Made by a program: the position numbers and the translations under genes. This document shows positions 1 to 8,613 of a stretch of 14,358 bases of DNA, in pieces. This DNA comes from CAVSUZ01 sp963791885. GTDB lineage: Bacteria > Pseudomonadota > Alphaproteobacteria > Acetobacterales > Acetobacteraceae. A model generated the notes under the pieces. The model was not told where the DNA came from. It ran no database searches and was given only the letters and a program-made list of their open reading frames with translations. The stretch is taken from the NCBI GenBank assembly GCA_963791885.1, contig CAWBUL010000003.1, positions 1 to 14,358 on the forward strand. Direction: 5' to 3'. Positions within the stretch are counted from its first letter, which is position 1; each line of letters begins with the position of its first letter.

Positions 1-855
1 GACCATCCAATGATCGGTTTCCGCGACGAACCGCATCGCTGCCGCGATCTCCTGCTCGCTCACCGTCACGTATCGATCGATGACCGACGCGCAGATCGGG
101 AACGTGATTGATCCAGGCTCCACCGCACCCGCTGTTCCGTCTGAAAGCGTCGGCAGATCCGGCGTATCAACGATGGAGCCGGCTTCCAGCGAGCGCAGCA
201 TGGCGGGCGTATTCTCCGGCCATACGCCGACGATCTCGGCCTTGGGCGCGATGCGCCGAAGCGCCGTGCCGATGCCGCCGATCAACCCACCGCCCCCGAC
301 AGCGACGAAAACCGCATCCAGATCCGGCGCCTGCTCGGCGAGTTCCATCCCGGCGGTTCCCTGACCAGCGACGATCGCTGCGTCGTTGTACGGTGAGATG
401 AAGACCTTGTCCTGCGCTGCGGCGTCCCGCCGCGCGGTGACCTCGGCTTCGATCGTCGGCCCCTCCACCACGACAAGCGTTGCGCCCAAGGCGGCGATTG
501 CCGCGCGTTTGGCCGCCGCGGCGGATCGCGCGACGTAAACCGTCACGCCAACGCCCGCGAGCATACCCGCCTGCGCGACCGCAAGCCCGTGATTGCCCGT
601 GGATGCCGTGATCACGCCACGCTGCCGCTGTTCATCGGACAGCGATCGAACACGGTTCGTGGCGCCACGATATTTGAAAGAGCCCGTCGGCTGCAGATGC
701 TCGCTTTTCAACAGCACGGTGCTGCCAAGCCGACCGGAGAGCGCGACGCTGAGTGCCAGCGGTGTCACCGGCACGTGCGGCCGGATCGCTACATGGGCCT
801 GCTGTATCGCCGCGAACAGCGCCGAGAGATCGGGCGGATCTTCGTTCGCGTTCAT
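1..855 (-). CDS. Threonine/serine dehydratase, fold-type II PLP enzyme (3' end outside window)
   Basis: This should deaminate L-threonine or L-serine to the 2-oxo acid plus ammonia in the cytosol, using pyridoxal phosphate. Reading from ATG at 855, 285 codons are open to the window edge without a frameshift. Seen: the PLP-lysine motif GSFKYRGA with Lys61, the STGNHG substrate loop at 85-90, and the glycine-rich phosphate-binding loop GGGGLIGG at 187-194. The family is usually about 320-330 residues, so some 35-45 C-terminal residues are missing. There is no sign of the C-terminal ACT-type regulatory domain of biosynthetic IlvA, but the end is not visible. ATG 855 has no clear Shine-Dalgarno. 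An in-frame ATG at 921 would add 22 charged residues and is possible. A serine racemase or hydroxyaspartate dehydratase of the same fold cannot be excluded. It is divergent from the chemosensory operon and probably unrelated to it. Confidence 0.9.
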   Translation of the reverse strand, partial: MNANEDPPDLSALFAAIQQAHVAIRPHVPVTPLALSVALSGRLGSTVLLKSEHLQPTGSFKYRGATNRVRSLSDEQRQRGVITASTGNHGLAVAQAGMLAGVGVTVYVARSAAAAKRAAIAALGATLVVVEGPTIEAEVTARRDAAAQDKVFISPYNDAAIVAGQGTAGMELAEQAPDLDAVFVAVGGGGLIGGIGTALRRIAPKAEIVGVWPENTPAMLRSLEAGSIVDTPDLPTLSDGTAGAVEPGSITFPICASVIDRYVTVSEQEIAAAMRFVAETDHWMV

Positions 856-1097
856 GGTGACTTTGCCGGAACGGTCGTCACAAATCTCATCTCGCGTTCT
901 TTCCTCCACGCCGATCGACATTGGACCGTCATGCATAGACGCAGCTGGGCGCGCAATGCGTCACCCGGCGAATTGACCACTGGAACGTTATTCGCCGATG
1001 GTCTCAACCTTGCGGTGCCCAAACGAGGCCCCTAGAAGGCAGAGCTTACTGGATGCCGGACGCCAGCGAGGTCACGGCGAACTCGTAGAGGAGCGAC
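856..1097. other. Divergent intergenic region
   Basis: This 242-base spacer lies between two divergent genes and must hold both promoters. TTGACC at 973-978 looks like a -35 element for the + strand, but no convincing -10 follows at 16-18 bases. GGAAC occurs at 868-872 and 982-986 without a properly spaced CGTT, so an ECF-type promoter is not supported. An ATG at 1053 opens only 11 codons before TAG at 1086, in frame with the receptor start at 1098. This may be a sequence error in the receptor N terminus. Confidence 0.5.
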
Positions 1098-3033
1098 ATG
1101 GCGCTGGTGAAGACGTCGACGCTGGCCACCAAGAGCCGGACCAGGGAGGTCCCGCGATCTGCGGCCGATGTTCAGGCTCCCTCGAAGCAATCCGGCAAGA
1201 AACCGACAATCCAAGTCCGCAAGGGCCAGATCAATCGGCAGACCGCGACGGAGCGGTTCGGCGCAGCGACACAGGAGCTCGCGAGCGGCGTCACAGAAGC
1301 CGCAAGTGCCGCAGAAGAGTTGCGGCGGGCGATGGAGCAGATCGCAACGGCAGCGGAAGAGGCGGCCGGGGCGGCGCGAAAAGTCACTGGCGGGGATCAC
1401 GAGTCTGGCGGCTTCATTCGCACAGACGCGAGAGCACGCGGATCGCAGCCAGAATCAGGTGAGCGTGCTGCAGAGCCAATTGGGCGAGGCGGCGGCGTAT
1501 ATCGACACCTCGGTCGAGGCGATCGAGATCAATGCGGGACGGCAGCTCAAATTGGTGTCGATCATCACGGTCCTCGGCCAACATGCGAAGGCGGTCGCGG
1601 AGATCACCGCGGGCGTGGCCGATATCTCGGATCAGACGAACCTGCTCGCCATCAACGCGGCGATCGAGGCAGCGCGGGCGGGCGATCACGGGAGCGGGTT
1701 TGCGGTGGTGGCCGACGAAGTGCGCGGGCTAGCGGAGACGTCCGAGGCCCGGTCTCGCGAAGTGCAGGCACTGGCGGGGCGCATCGGCGAGGAAGTGCGC
1801 GGAGTCACCGAGCGGATCGAGAAGGCGGCGAAAGTCTCGGTGGCGGAGGCTCAGGCCGGGCGGGATGCGGCGGATAAGCTGAAGCGGATTCGCGACGGGC
1901 TCGCGGTGATTGCCGCGGGCAGCAAGTCGATCCTGGCGGCAGCGGTGGACGCGGATGCGGCGGCGCGGGAGGCGCAGAGCGGCTCGGAGAGCATTGCCAG
2001 CGCGGCGGAGGAGCAGGCGGCGGCGGCGGCGGAGTCACAGCGTGCGGTGGAGCAGCAGAGCACCTCGCTGGATCAGGCACAGCGGGCGTCAGAATTGCTA
2101 TCGGAGCTGGCGGACGCGTTGCAGTCGGGCCCACAGACGGAACAGGTGAGCGCAGCGGCGGAGGAACTATCGGCCTCGATCCAGGAACTCGCGGGCGCGG
2201 CGGGCGAGATCCTGGCGGCGATCGAGCAGATCGGACGCGGCGCGCAGATCCAGGCGGCCGCGACGCAGCAGGCGAGTGCCGCGATGGCGCAGATCCAGCG
2301 CTCGGCGAATACGACCGGCGAGGCGGCGGCGATGTCGGCGGCACGGGTCGAGGAGTCGAGGCGCTGCTGGCGGAGAGCCGGACGGCGGTGGGCAATCTGA
2401 CGGCGGGGGTGTCGGCGGCGGTTGAGGCGACGCAGGAGGTGATCAGGCTGATCGCTGCACTGGAGACGAGTTCGCACACAATCGAACGCGTCGTAGATGC
2501 GATGGCACTGATCGTGGTGCAGACGACGATGCTGGCGGTGAACGGCTCGGTCGAGGCGGCAAGGGCGGGTGAGCATGGCCGCGGCTTCGCGCTGGTCTCC
2601 GCCGATATCAGGGGCCTTGCCCGCACATCTGGCGAGAATGCAGACCGCGCGAAGGAGATCGTGCGGCTGATGCAGATGCAGGTCGCGGCAGTGCGCCGCG
2701 ATCTGGAGCAGATCGTCGTGCTGGCTGAGGCGGAGGTGCAGAAAAACCAGCAGATCGACGGGCGATTGAATGTGGTGACGACGAGCGCGGGAGAGCTGCG
2801 GCGAAGCAGCCAGGAGATTGTCGACGCAGCGACGATAGCGAACGAAACCGTCAGCCAGGGTACTGGCGGGCGTGTCACAGGTCGCCTCGGTTGCCGAGGA
2901 GGCGTCGAGCGCGGCGGCACAAGCGGGCACGGCGGCGCGGGAGCAGGCGCGGGGCGCGGAGGATCTGGCGGCGGCGATCGAGGAGATCGCATCGCTGGCC
3001 GATGATTTGCGCCAGGCGGGGGCCAGTGATTGA
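1098..3033 (+). pseudogene. Soluble methyl-accepting chemotaxis receptor with two signalling hairpins (frameshifted)
   Basis: This is a cytosolic chemoreceptor that would hold CheA and CheW and be methylated by CheR. If repaired it is about 645 residues. No transmembrane segment, signal peptide or PAS/GAF sensor is visible: after a basic N-terminal tail of about 50 residues the protein is Ala/Glu-rich coiled coil. It carries two MCP hairpin tips. The first, at about 1621-1746, contains DQTNLLAINAAIEAARAG. The second, at about 2509-2640, contains QTTMLAVNGSVEAARAGEHG. Both keep the Asn, Glu and Arg core of the tip. There is no C-terminal CheR-docking pentapeptide. Frame changes: near 1378-1384 (extra base, AAAA run), near 2358-2361 (base missing), and near 2855-2860 (extra G). 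The ATG at 1098 is preceded by GAGGAG at 1088-1093. An upstream ATG at 1053 is blocked by TAG at 1086 unless further indels exist. The stop TGA at 3031 overlaps the cheW TTG start. Confidence 0.87.
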
Positions 3034-4490
3034 GCGCACCGGCGTCTGACACGCGATTTCTCACGTTTTTCGTCGGCGAAGACCAGTTCGCGGCGACGGC
3101 CGCCGATATTTCTGAGGTGTTTCGGCGTCCGCGGATTACGCGGGTGCCGCACGGGCCGCCGAGCCTGCTTGGGATCGCCGGGCTACGCGGGGCTCCGGCG
3201 CCGGTGATTTCGCTGGCGCGCCTCCTGGGTCAGGACGATCGGGTTACGGATCGCTCGCGCCTGTTGCTGTTGGCACGCGAGCAGACGATCGGCCTGGCGG
3301 TGGACCGGGTCGGCGGCATGGTGTCGTTGCCAGCGGACGCGGCCTCGGCCGGCGGACGGCAAGGGTTCGGCCGATTGTATCAGGTCGAGGACGCGACGCT
3401 GCGAATGCTCGATCTGGATGGGCTGCTGCGGCGGGATTTCGCTGGTGTTGGCGCGGGTGCAGGGCGCCGGGCAGCGGTGGTCGAGCCGCATGCAGCGCCT
3501 GACGAGGCGGACGAGGTGGTCGCGCTGCTGGAGTTCGAGCTGGCAGGGCAGGCTTACGCTCTGAAACTCGACGAGGTGAGCGAAGTACTTCCGCTCCCGA
3601 CGCAGCTTGCGGTGATCGCACAATCGGACGCGACCGTGCTGGGCGTGACGCAGAGCCATGGACGACTGCTGCCGATCGTCTCGGCGCGGCGGCTGCTCGG
3701 GTTGGCAGGGATGGCGCTGCCGTCGAGCCAGGTGGTGGTGGCGCGTATCGGCGATGCGATGGTGGGGCTGGCGGTGGACCGGCTGCGCGCGATCCTGCGC
3801 GTGCCGGTGCATGCAATCGATCCGGCACCAGCGGTGCTCAACCGCGGGGAGGGCGAAGCGCAGGTGCAATCGATCTGCCGACTGCCGGGCACCGAGGGGC
3901 TCGTTGCGATATTGTCCAGCGAGCGCCTGTTCCGCGACGAAGCGGTGGCCCACGTCCTGGCTGACGGGCGCAGCGGGGGTGCAGCAATGGGCGGGACGGA
4001 GACCGCGTCGGACGTCGCGGAGCGTTTCCTGATCTTCCGGCTCGGCGTGGAGGAATACGGCTTACCCTTGGCCTCCGTGGTCGAGGTGACGCGGCTGCCC
4101 GAGCGCCTGACGCGCGTACCCAAGGCGCCCGCGTTCATTGAGGGTGTGTTGAACTTGCGTGGCACGGTGACGCCGGTGATCGATCAGCGGCAGCGGTTTG
4201 GTGCGGCGGATAGCGACGGGCGGCAACGCCCGCGCGTGATCGTCACCACCGTTGATGGCCGGGCGGCCGGGTTCGTTGTGGACGCGGTCACGGAGATTCT
4301 TAGTCTCGGCGGCGATCAGATTGCGCCGACGCCGGAACTAACCGGGGATGCCGGACGCTTATTCCGTCGGATTGCCACACTGGACGATGGGGCGCGGCTG
4401 ATCTTGCTGATCGAACCGAAGGAGATGCTGGATCGGGCGGAACGCGATCTGCTCGCGAGTCTGGACGGCATGGCCGCATCAGACACGTGA
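3030..4490 (+). CDS. cheW: CheW-type scaffold with three CheW domains in tandem
   Basis: This would couple the receptor to CheA in the cytoplasmic array. The 486-residue protein holds three CheW folds at about residues 8-138, 163-302 and 330-470; a standard CheW has one and about 150-170 residues. Domains 1 and 3 keep the LRG turn (Arg53 in GLRGAPAPVIS, Arg377 in NLRGTVTPVID), which in CheW proteins is important for receptor binding. In domain 2 the same place reads SHG (His210). Domain 3 is closest to a standard CheW. The start is TTG at 3030, overlapping the receptor stop as TTGA; no ATG lies in frame between the receptor and the first conserved block. It is intact, with no frameshift over 1.46 kb. 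The 3' end overlaps cheB as GTGA at 4487-4490. Whether all three domains bind partners, or some act as a linker, is inference. Confidence 0.92.
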   Translation: MSAPASDTRFLTFFVGEDQFAATAADISEVFRRPRITRVPHGPPSLLGIAGLRGAPAPVISLARLLGQDDRVTDRSRLLLLAREQTIGLAVDRVGGMVSLPADAASAGGRQGFGRLYQVEDATLRMLDLDGLLRRDFAGVGAGAGRRAAVVEPHAAPDEADEVVALLEFELAGQAYALKLDEVSEVLPLPTQLAVIAQSDATVLGVTQSHGRLLPIVSARRLLGLAGMALPSSQVVVARIGDAMVGLAVDRLRAILRVPVHAIDPAPAVLNRGEGEAQVQSICRLPGTEGLVAILSSERLFRDEAVAHVLADGRSGGAAMGGTETASDVAERFLIFRLGVEEYGLPLASVVEVTRLPERLTRVPKAPAFIEGVLNLRGTVTPVIDQRQRFGAADSDGRQRPRVIVTTVDGRAAGFVVDAVTEILSLGGDQIAPTPELTGDAGRLFRRIATLDDGARLILLIEPKEMLDRAERDLLASLDGMAASDT

Positions 4491-5575
4491 TCTGCGTCCT
4501 GGTGATCGACGACTTCGCCCTGATGCGGCGTCTGCTGAAGCAGATCTTCGATGACGAGGTGGGGTTCACGATCGACTTCGCGCGTGATGGCGTCGAGGGG
4601 CTGGAGAAGGTGCACGCGGGCAAACCGGATGTGGTCGTGCTCGATGTTCATATGCCGAACATGGATGGTCTGGAGTGCTTAGACCGAATCATGCTGGAGC
4701 ACCCGTGTCCGGTGGTGATGTTCTCGACGCTGACGCAAGCGGGGGCGCAGGCAACGCTGGACGCACTGGAACTGGGCGCGGTGGATTTCGTGCCGAAGCC
4801 GAGCGGGGCCGTTTCATTAAAGATCGATACGTTCGCGCCGATGCTGGTGGAGAAGGTGCGGGTGGCGTCCAAGGCGCGGCTCGCGCAGAGCAGACGGCTG
4901 GCGGAGCGGGTGAGGCTGCGCACGGGGGGCAGCGGGTCCGTGCGACGGCTCCCGAGGCAGGTCAAACCGCTCAAGGTTGACGCGACGCCGTTGAGCGGCG
5001 AGCGGCTAGTGCTGGTTGGCAGCTCTACCGGCGGGCCGCCGGCGCTGGACATGCTGCTGGAACCGCTGCCGCCCGATTTTCCCTGGCCGATCGTGGTGGC
5101 TCAGCACATGCCTGCGAGCTTCACCGGCGCATTGGCGGCCCGACTGGACAAAAGCTGCGCTCTGAGCGTGGAAGAGGTGGCTCGGCCGGTGGCGTTGAAA
5201 TCGGGGCATGTCTACATCGCGCGCGGTGATGCCGATATGATCGTAAGCCGGCGCACCAGCGGGCTGATCGCCCTGCCCGTCCCTGCCAGCACCGGACACC
5301 GATGGCATCCGAGCGTGGACCGTATGGTGGACAGCGCGATGAGCGTGGCGGAGCCGCGGCTGCTGTGCGGCGTGCTGATGACCGGCATGGGTAGCGATGG
5401 TGCGGCCGCCATGACCCGGCTGCACGTACAGGGTGGGCGGACGATCGCCGAGGCAGAGGAAACGGCGGTGGTGTGGGGCATGCCGGGCGAGCTGGCGCGC
5501 AGCGGCGGCGCCGAGTTCATCGAGCCGGTGGACAGGATTGCCGAGCGGCTGATTGCGCTGACGGCACTGGCGTGA
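4487..5575 (+). CDS. cheB: CheB: receptor-glutamate methylesterase/deamidase with receiver domain
   Basis: It removes methyl groups from receptor glutamates and is activated when CheA phosphorylates its receiver. The length, 362 residues, is normal for CheB. The receiver spans about residues 1-120 with the acid pair Asp8/Asp9, phosphoacceptor Asp53 in VVVLDVHMPNMDG, Ser80 and Lys104. A basic linker of about 50 residues follows. The esterase domain at about 172-360 keeps the catalytic triad: Ser180 in GSSTGGP, His207 in AQHMP, and Asp304 in GMGSDGAAAM. The start is GTG at 4487, overlapping the cheW TGA. The stop overlaps the cheR start as GTGA. Its partners are the upstream receptor and CheA downstream. 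No frameshift or lost catalytic residue is seen. Confidence 0.96.
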   Translation: MICVLVIDDFALMRRLLKQIFDDEVGFTIDFARDGVEGLEKVHAGKPDVVVLDVHMPNMDGLECLDRIMLEHPCPVVMFSTLTQAGAQATLDALELGAVDFVPKPSGAVSLKIDTFAPMLVEKVRVASKARLAQSRRLAERVRLRTGGSGSVRRLPRQVKPLKVDATPLSGERLVLVGSSTGGPPALDMLLEPLPPDFPWPIVVAQHMPASFTGALAARLDKSCALSVEEVARPVALKSGHVYIARGDADMIVSRRTSGLIALPVPASTGHRWHPSVDRMVDSAMSVAEPRLLCGVLMTGMGSDGAAAMTRLHVQGGRTIAEAEETAVVWGMPGELARSGGAEFIEPVDRIAERLIALTALA

Positions 5576-6423
5576 CGAATTGCACCGATGGGCCCCCGCA
5601 CCTGTCGGCCGAAGACCTGCGCTGGTTCTGTCAATTCCTGTACACGCGCACCGGAATTCAGCTCGGTGAGAGCAAGCGCTGCTACATCGAGCGGCGGCTG
5701 TTTGCGCGGTTGGCGGCGACAGGATCGGCTTCGTTCCCGCATTATTTCATTCTGCTGCGTTCAGAGCCGGAGGAAGTGGTCCGGGTCGTGGACGCTTTCA
5801 CGGTCAATGAGACCTATTTTTATCGCGAAGATTATCAGTTCCGCTGCTTGAGCCAGGACCTCTTGCCGGAGATTGTGCAGCGCAAGGTGCCGGGCGATAG
5901 GGTGCGTATCTGGTCGCAGCCTTGCTCGACCGGCGAAGAGGCGTATTCGATCGCGATCTGGCTGCTCGAGAACTGGCGGATGGTCGACGCGTACAATGTC
6001 GAGATTGTCGGGTCGGATATCGACGCGACGGCACTGGCGGCTGCACGGGCCGGGCGGTACGGGGAACGAGCACTGGCGCGGCTTCCGAAAGCGCTGGTTG
6101 AGGCGTATTTCGAGACGCCCGAGGATGGAATTCGGACGATCATCGAAGATTTGCGGGAGTCGGTGACGTTCACGCAGGCGAATCTGATCGATCGATCGTC
6201 AATGGCGGCGCAGGGCGTGTTCGAGGTGATCTTTTGCCGCAACGCACTGATCTATTTCGATGATGCCTCGAGGGCACGCGCTGCAGACAATTTGTATAGC
6301 TGCCTGGCGCCGGGTGGTTTCGTCTGCCTGGGTCATACGGAGTCAATGACCCGGATCGACGGGCGGTTTCAAGCGAGACGGTTCGCGGATGCGATCGTGT
6401 ATCAGCGGCCGGAGCGGGGCTGA
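5572..6423 (+). CDS. cheR: CheR: SAM-dependent receptor methyltransferase
   Basis: It methylates glutamates in the receptor helices using S-adenosylmethionine. It is 283 residues from GTG 5572, the usual CheR size. Seen: the N-terminal helical domain with GIQLGESKRCYIERRL (residues 28-43), the NETYFYRE motif at 79-86, the SAM-binding segment WSQPCSTGEEAYSIA at 114-128, the acidic SDID at 148-151, and FCRNALIYFDD at 221-231. The same frame is open further upstream to an ATG at 5473 inside cheB. I chose GTG 5572 because it gives a normal length and the same GTGA overlap as the cheW-cheB junction. It ends in TGATG with cheA. There is no TPR extension. The receptor has no visible C-terminal docking peptide, so this CheR probably binds receptors without a tether. 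Confidence 0.95.
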   Translation: MTNCTDGPPHLSAEDLRWFCQFLYTRTGIQLGESKRCYIERRLFARLAATGSASFPHYFILLRSEPEEVVRVVDAFTVNETYFYREDYQFRCLSQDLLPEIVQRKVPGDRVRIWSQPCSTGEEAYSIAIWLLENWRMVDAYNVEIVGSDIDATALAAARAGRYGERALARLPKALVEAYFETPEDGIRTIIEDLRESVTFTQANLIDRSSMAAQGVFEVIFCRNALIYFDDASRARAADNLYSCLAPGGFVCLGHTESMTRIDGRFQARRFADAIVYQRPERG

Positions 6424-8346
6424 TGGACGAACTGCTGGCACAGTTCCTGATCGAAGGGCCTGAGCTGGTGGAGCAGGCGGTGGGGGCACTGCTGGCGCTG
6501 GAACAACAGCCAGGGGACCGGGCGCAGGTCGATAACGCATTCCGGGCGGTGCACACGCTGAAGGGCGCGGTCGGACTGTTCGACTTGCCGGCGATGGCGA
6601 CGGTGCTGCACACGGCGGAGGATGTGCTGAGTGCGGTGCGCGGCGGGAGCCGGCCAATCGATGCGGCGACGATCGGCCGGCTGCTGGCGACGCTGGACCA
6701 GACTGCGGCGTGGCTGCGTGCGCTGGAGGCCGGCGGACGCTTGCCGACGGATGCGGCGAAGCGAGCGGAGGGGCTGACGGCGGCGCTGATGTCCGGCGAA
6801 GTGGCCGCGCCGGTGGTGGAGATGGCGAAGGAGGCGCCGGACTGGGTCGTCGCGTTGGGCGAGACGCTGTCGGCGGATCTCGGGGCGGGCCCTCTGATAG
6901 CGCTGGTACGAGCCGCATGCAGGAAGTTATTTCAATGGCGACGATCCGATCGCCCTGGTCGGGCAGGTACCGGATCTCGTGCATTTGCGGCTGGGGCTGC
7001 GGTCGGACGTGAAAGCGGACGGGCCGTACGATCCGTTCGCCTGCGACCTGCTGATTGAGGCGGTGTCGTCGGCACCGCTCGCGGAGGTGAAGGCGGCGTT
7101 GCGCTTCGTCCCAGACCAGGTGCGGTTCGCGTCGATTGTGCCTCGGGGGACGGCGGGATTGGCACAATCGTCCGAGGCAGTCGGGCGGACGCTCCGGGTT
7201 GATGCGCAGCGCGTTGATGATTTGGCCGCGCTGATGGACGAGTTGGTCAGTGCCAAGACGGGGCTGGCGCGTGTGGTGGCGATGGCGCGCGCCGGGACCG
7301 AGATGGGAGAGGTGGCCGCGAGTCTGGCGGCTCGGTACGGCGCGATCGACCGACTGGTGGGACTGGCGCATCAGGGGGTCATGGCGCTGCGGATAGCGCC
7401 GGTGCGGCCGCTCCTGCAGCGGTTTCTGCGAGTGGTGCGGGATTTGGCGCGGACGCTGGGTAAGGACGTTGTGCTGGCGATCGAGGGCGACGGGGTCGAG
7501 GCGGATCGCGGGATCATCGAGGGGTTGTTCGAGCCGCTGACCCATCTGCTACGCAACGCCGTGGATCATGGCGTGGAAAGCGCCGAGCGGCGGCGGCTTG
7601 CCGGCAAGCCAGAACATGCCGTGATCACGTTGGACGCGCGCGAGCGTGGCGGGCAACTGGTGCTGACGGTGCGGGATAACGGGGCAGGCATCGATGCGGA
7701 GGCGATCCGGCGTATCGCGGAAAGGCGGGCTATCCGGGATCGCGAAAGTTTGGCGGCGATGGACGATGCCTCGGCGATCGACCTCTTTTCACACCCGGCT
7801 TCTCTACCGCGGACGCGGTCACGGCGCTGTCGGGCCGTGGTGTGGGAATGGATGCAATCCGCACAGCGGTGCAGCGGTTGGGCGGACGGATGGCTCTGCG
7901 ACGGAAGTTGGAGTGGGCACGTCGGTGGAGCTGACGCTACCGCTGACCGTGTCGCTGACCAAGGTGATGGTCGTCAGCCACGCGGACGAGCGCTATGGCG
8001 TGCCGATGAACGGGGTGCTGGAGACTTTGCGGTTGGAACCGGAGCAGGTGATTCCGATCCGGGCGGGGCACGCGTTCAAATGGCGGAACAAGGCGATCCC
8101 TCTGCTGCCGCTGTCGTCATTGACGGGTGGCGGCGGGGCGCTGGCGGACGGCGATCAGCGGGTGCTGGTGGTACGGGCGGGCGGCGAACCGGTGGGGCTG
8201 GCGGTCGATGCGATCGAGGATCGGCTGGATGTGGCGATGCGGCCGATGGATGGGCTGCTGGCCGGCATGCCGGGACTTGCCGGCACGACAGTGCTGGGCG
8301 ACGGGGCTACCTGATGATCCTGGATCCCGAGGCCTTGATCGCATGA
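6423..8346 (+). pseudogene. cheA: CheA chemotaxis histidine kinase (frameshifted)
   Basis: CheA phosphorylates itself on the P1 histidine and passes the phosphate to CheB and CheY. The repaired length is about 641 residues. Seen: P1 with His44 in RAVHTLKG; a P2-like middle region; P3 from about 7198; P4 with N-box LLRNAVDHG (Asn codon 7555), G1 DNGAGID (from 7675) and G2 GRGVGMDA (7836-7859); and a CheW-like P5 over the last 115 or so residues. Frame changes: 6898-6907 (after a phase with stops at 6892 and 6895), near 7783-7788 (base missing in CTCTTTTC), near 7899-7901 (base missing) and 8303-8306 (GGGG needs five G). After the last one the tail reads GYLMILDPEALIA and stops at 8346, matching a normal CheA end. 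Without it, translation stops at 8314. The ATGA overlap with the next gene supports 8346. All catalytic motifs are present, so a sequencing cause is plausible. Confidence 0.9.
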
Positions 8347-8588
8347 CGGTTCGGCGTGACGGGGACGTGATCCACCTGGAGGGCGACTGTCCGGTGGAAG
8401 ACGCCGAAATGTTGGTGGGGCTGCTGGAGGGCAGCGTTGGTCGGGCGATTGATTTATCACAATGTCGATCGGTGCACTCGGCTATTATCCAGTTGCTGCT
8501 TCGGTTCAAACCGGTGCTGCAAGGAGAGCCGCAAAGTGCTTTCCTCCGGGAGATGATTGTGCCAGGCCTGCGGGACGGTAGGTTGTAG
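8343..8588 (+). CDS. Small STAS-like protein of the chemosensory operon
   Basis: This is an 81-residue soluble protein starting in the ATGA overlap with cheA. The pattern is strand, helix, strand, helix: VIHLEGDC, VEDAEMLVGLLE, AIDLSQCRSVHSAIIQLLL. It resembles a short STAS domain (anti-sigma-factor antagonist type), where the segment after the core strand normally reads like DSSG. Here that place is His45-Ser46-Ala47-Ile48, so the usual phosphorylated serine appears to be lost. Its position between cheA and cheY suggests a regulator or adaptor of kinase output, which is inference. The assignment rests on pattern only. A truncated or divergent domain of another family is possible. Confidence 0.6.
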   Translation: MTVRRDGDVIHLEGDCPVEDAEMLVGLLEGSVGRAIDLSQCRSVHSAIIQLLLRFKPVLQGEPQSAFLREMIVPGLRDGRL

Positions 8589-8598
8589 AGCGTCTATT

Positions 8599-8606
8599 AG
8601 GGGAAA
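8599..8606 (+). promoter_or_regulatory. Ribosome binding site deciding the cheY GTG start
   Basis: AGGGGAAA ends 7 bases before GTG 8614. The frame is open upstream to ATG 8557 inside the preceding gene, but the Shine-Dalgarno position favours GTG 8614. The ATG at 8606 is in another frame that stops after 16 codons. Confidence 0.6.
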
Positions 8607-8613
8607 TGATCGC

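Noticed and set aside
973..1001. Sigma-70 promoter starting at TTGACC
   Set aside because: No -10-like hexamer lies at a normal distance.
2011..2034. GCG trinucleotide repeat as a phase-variable tract
   Set aside because: It encodes a short alanine run in the coiled coil. Repeat changes of three bases would not shift the frame, and such runs are common in this GC-rich gene.
1805..3152. Long minus-strand open frames opposite the receptor gene
   Set aside because: They are Pro/Arg/Ser/Ala-rich low-complexity translations caused by high GC and lie opposite clear MCP motifs on the + strand.
5473..5571. N-terminal extension of CheR from ATG 5473
   Set aside because: It would overlap 99 bases of cheB with Arg/Gly-rich residues and no CheR homology. 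GTG 5572 gives the normal length and the usual overlap.
6343..7545. A 400-residue minus-strand open frame opposite cheA
   Set aside because: It has no recognisable domain and is rich in Pro/Arg/His, while the + strand holds CheA P1, P3 and P4 motifs.
8314..8346. A separate 10-codon leader peptide between cheA and the STAS-like gene
   Set aside because: Its residues match the expected CheA P5 end once one missing G in 8303-8306 is restored, so it is the CheA C terminus.
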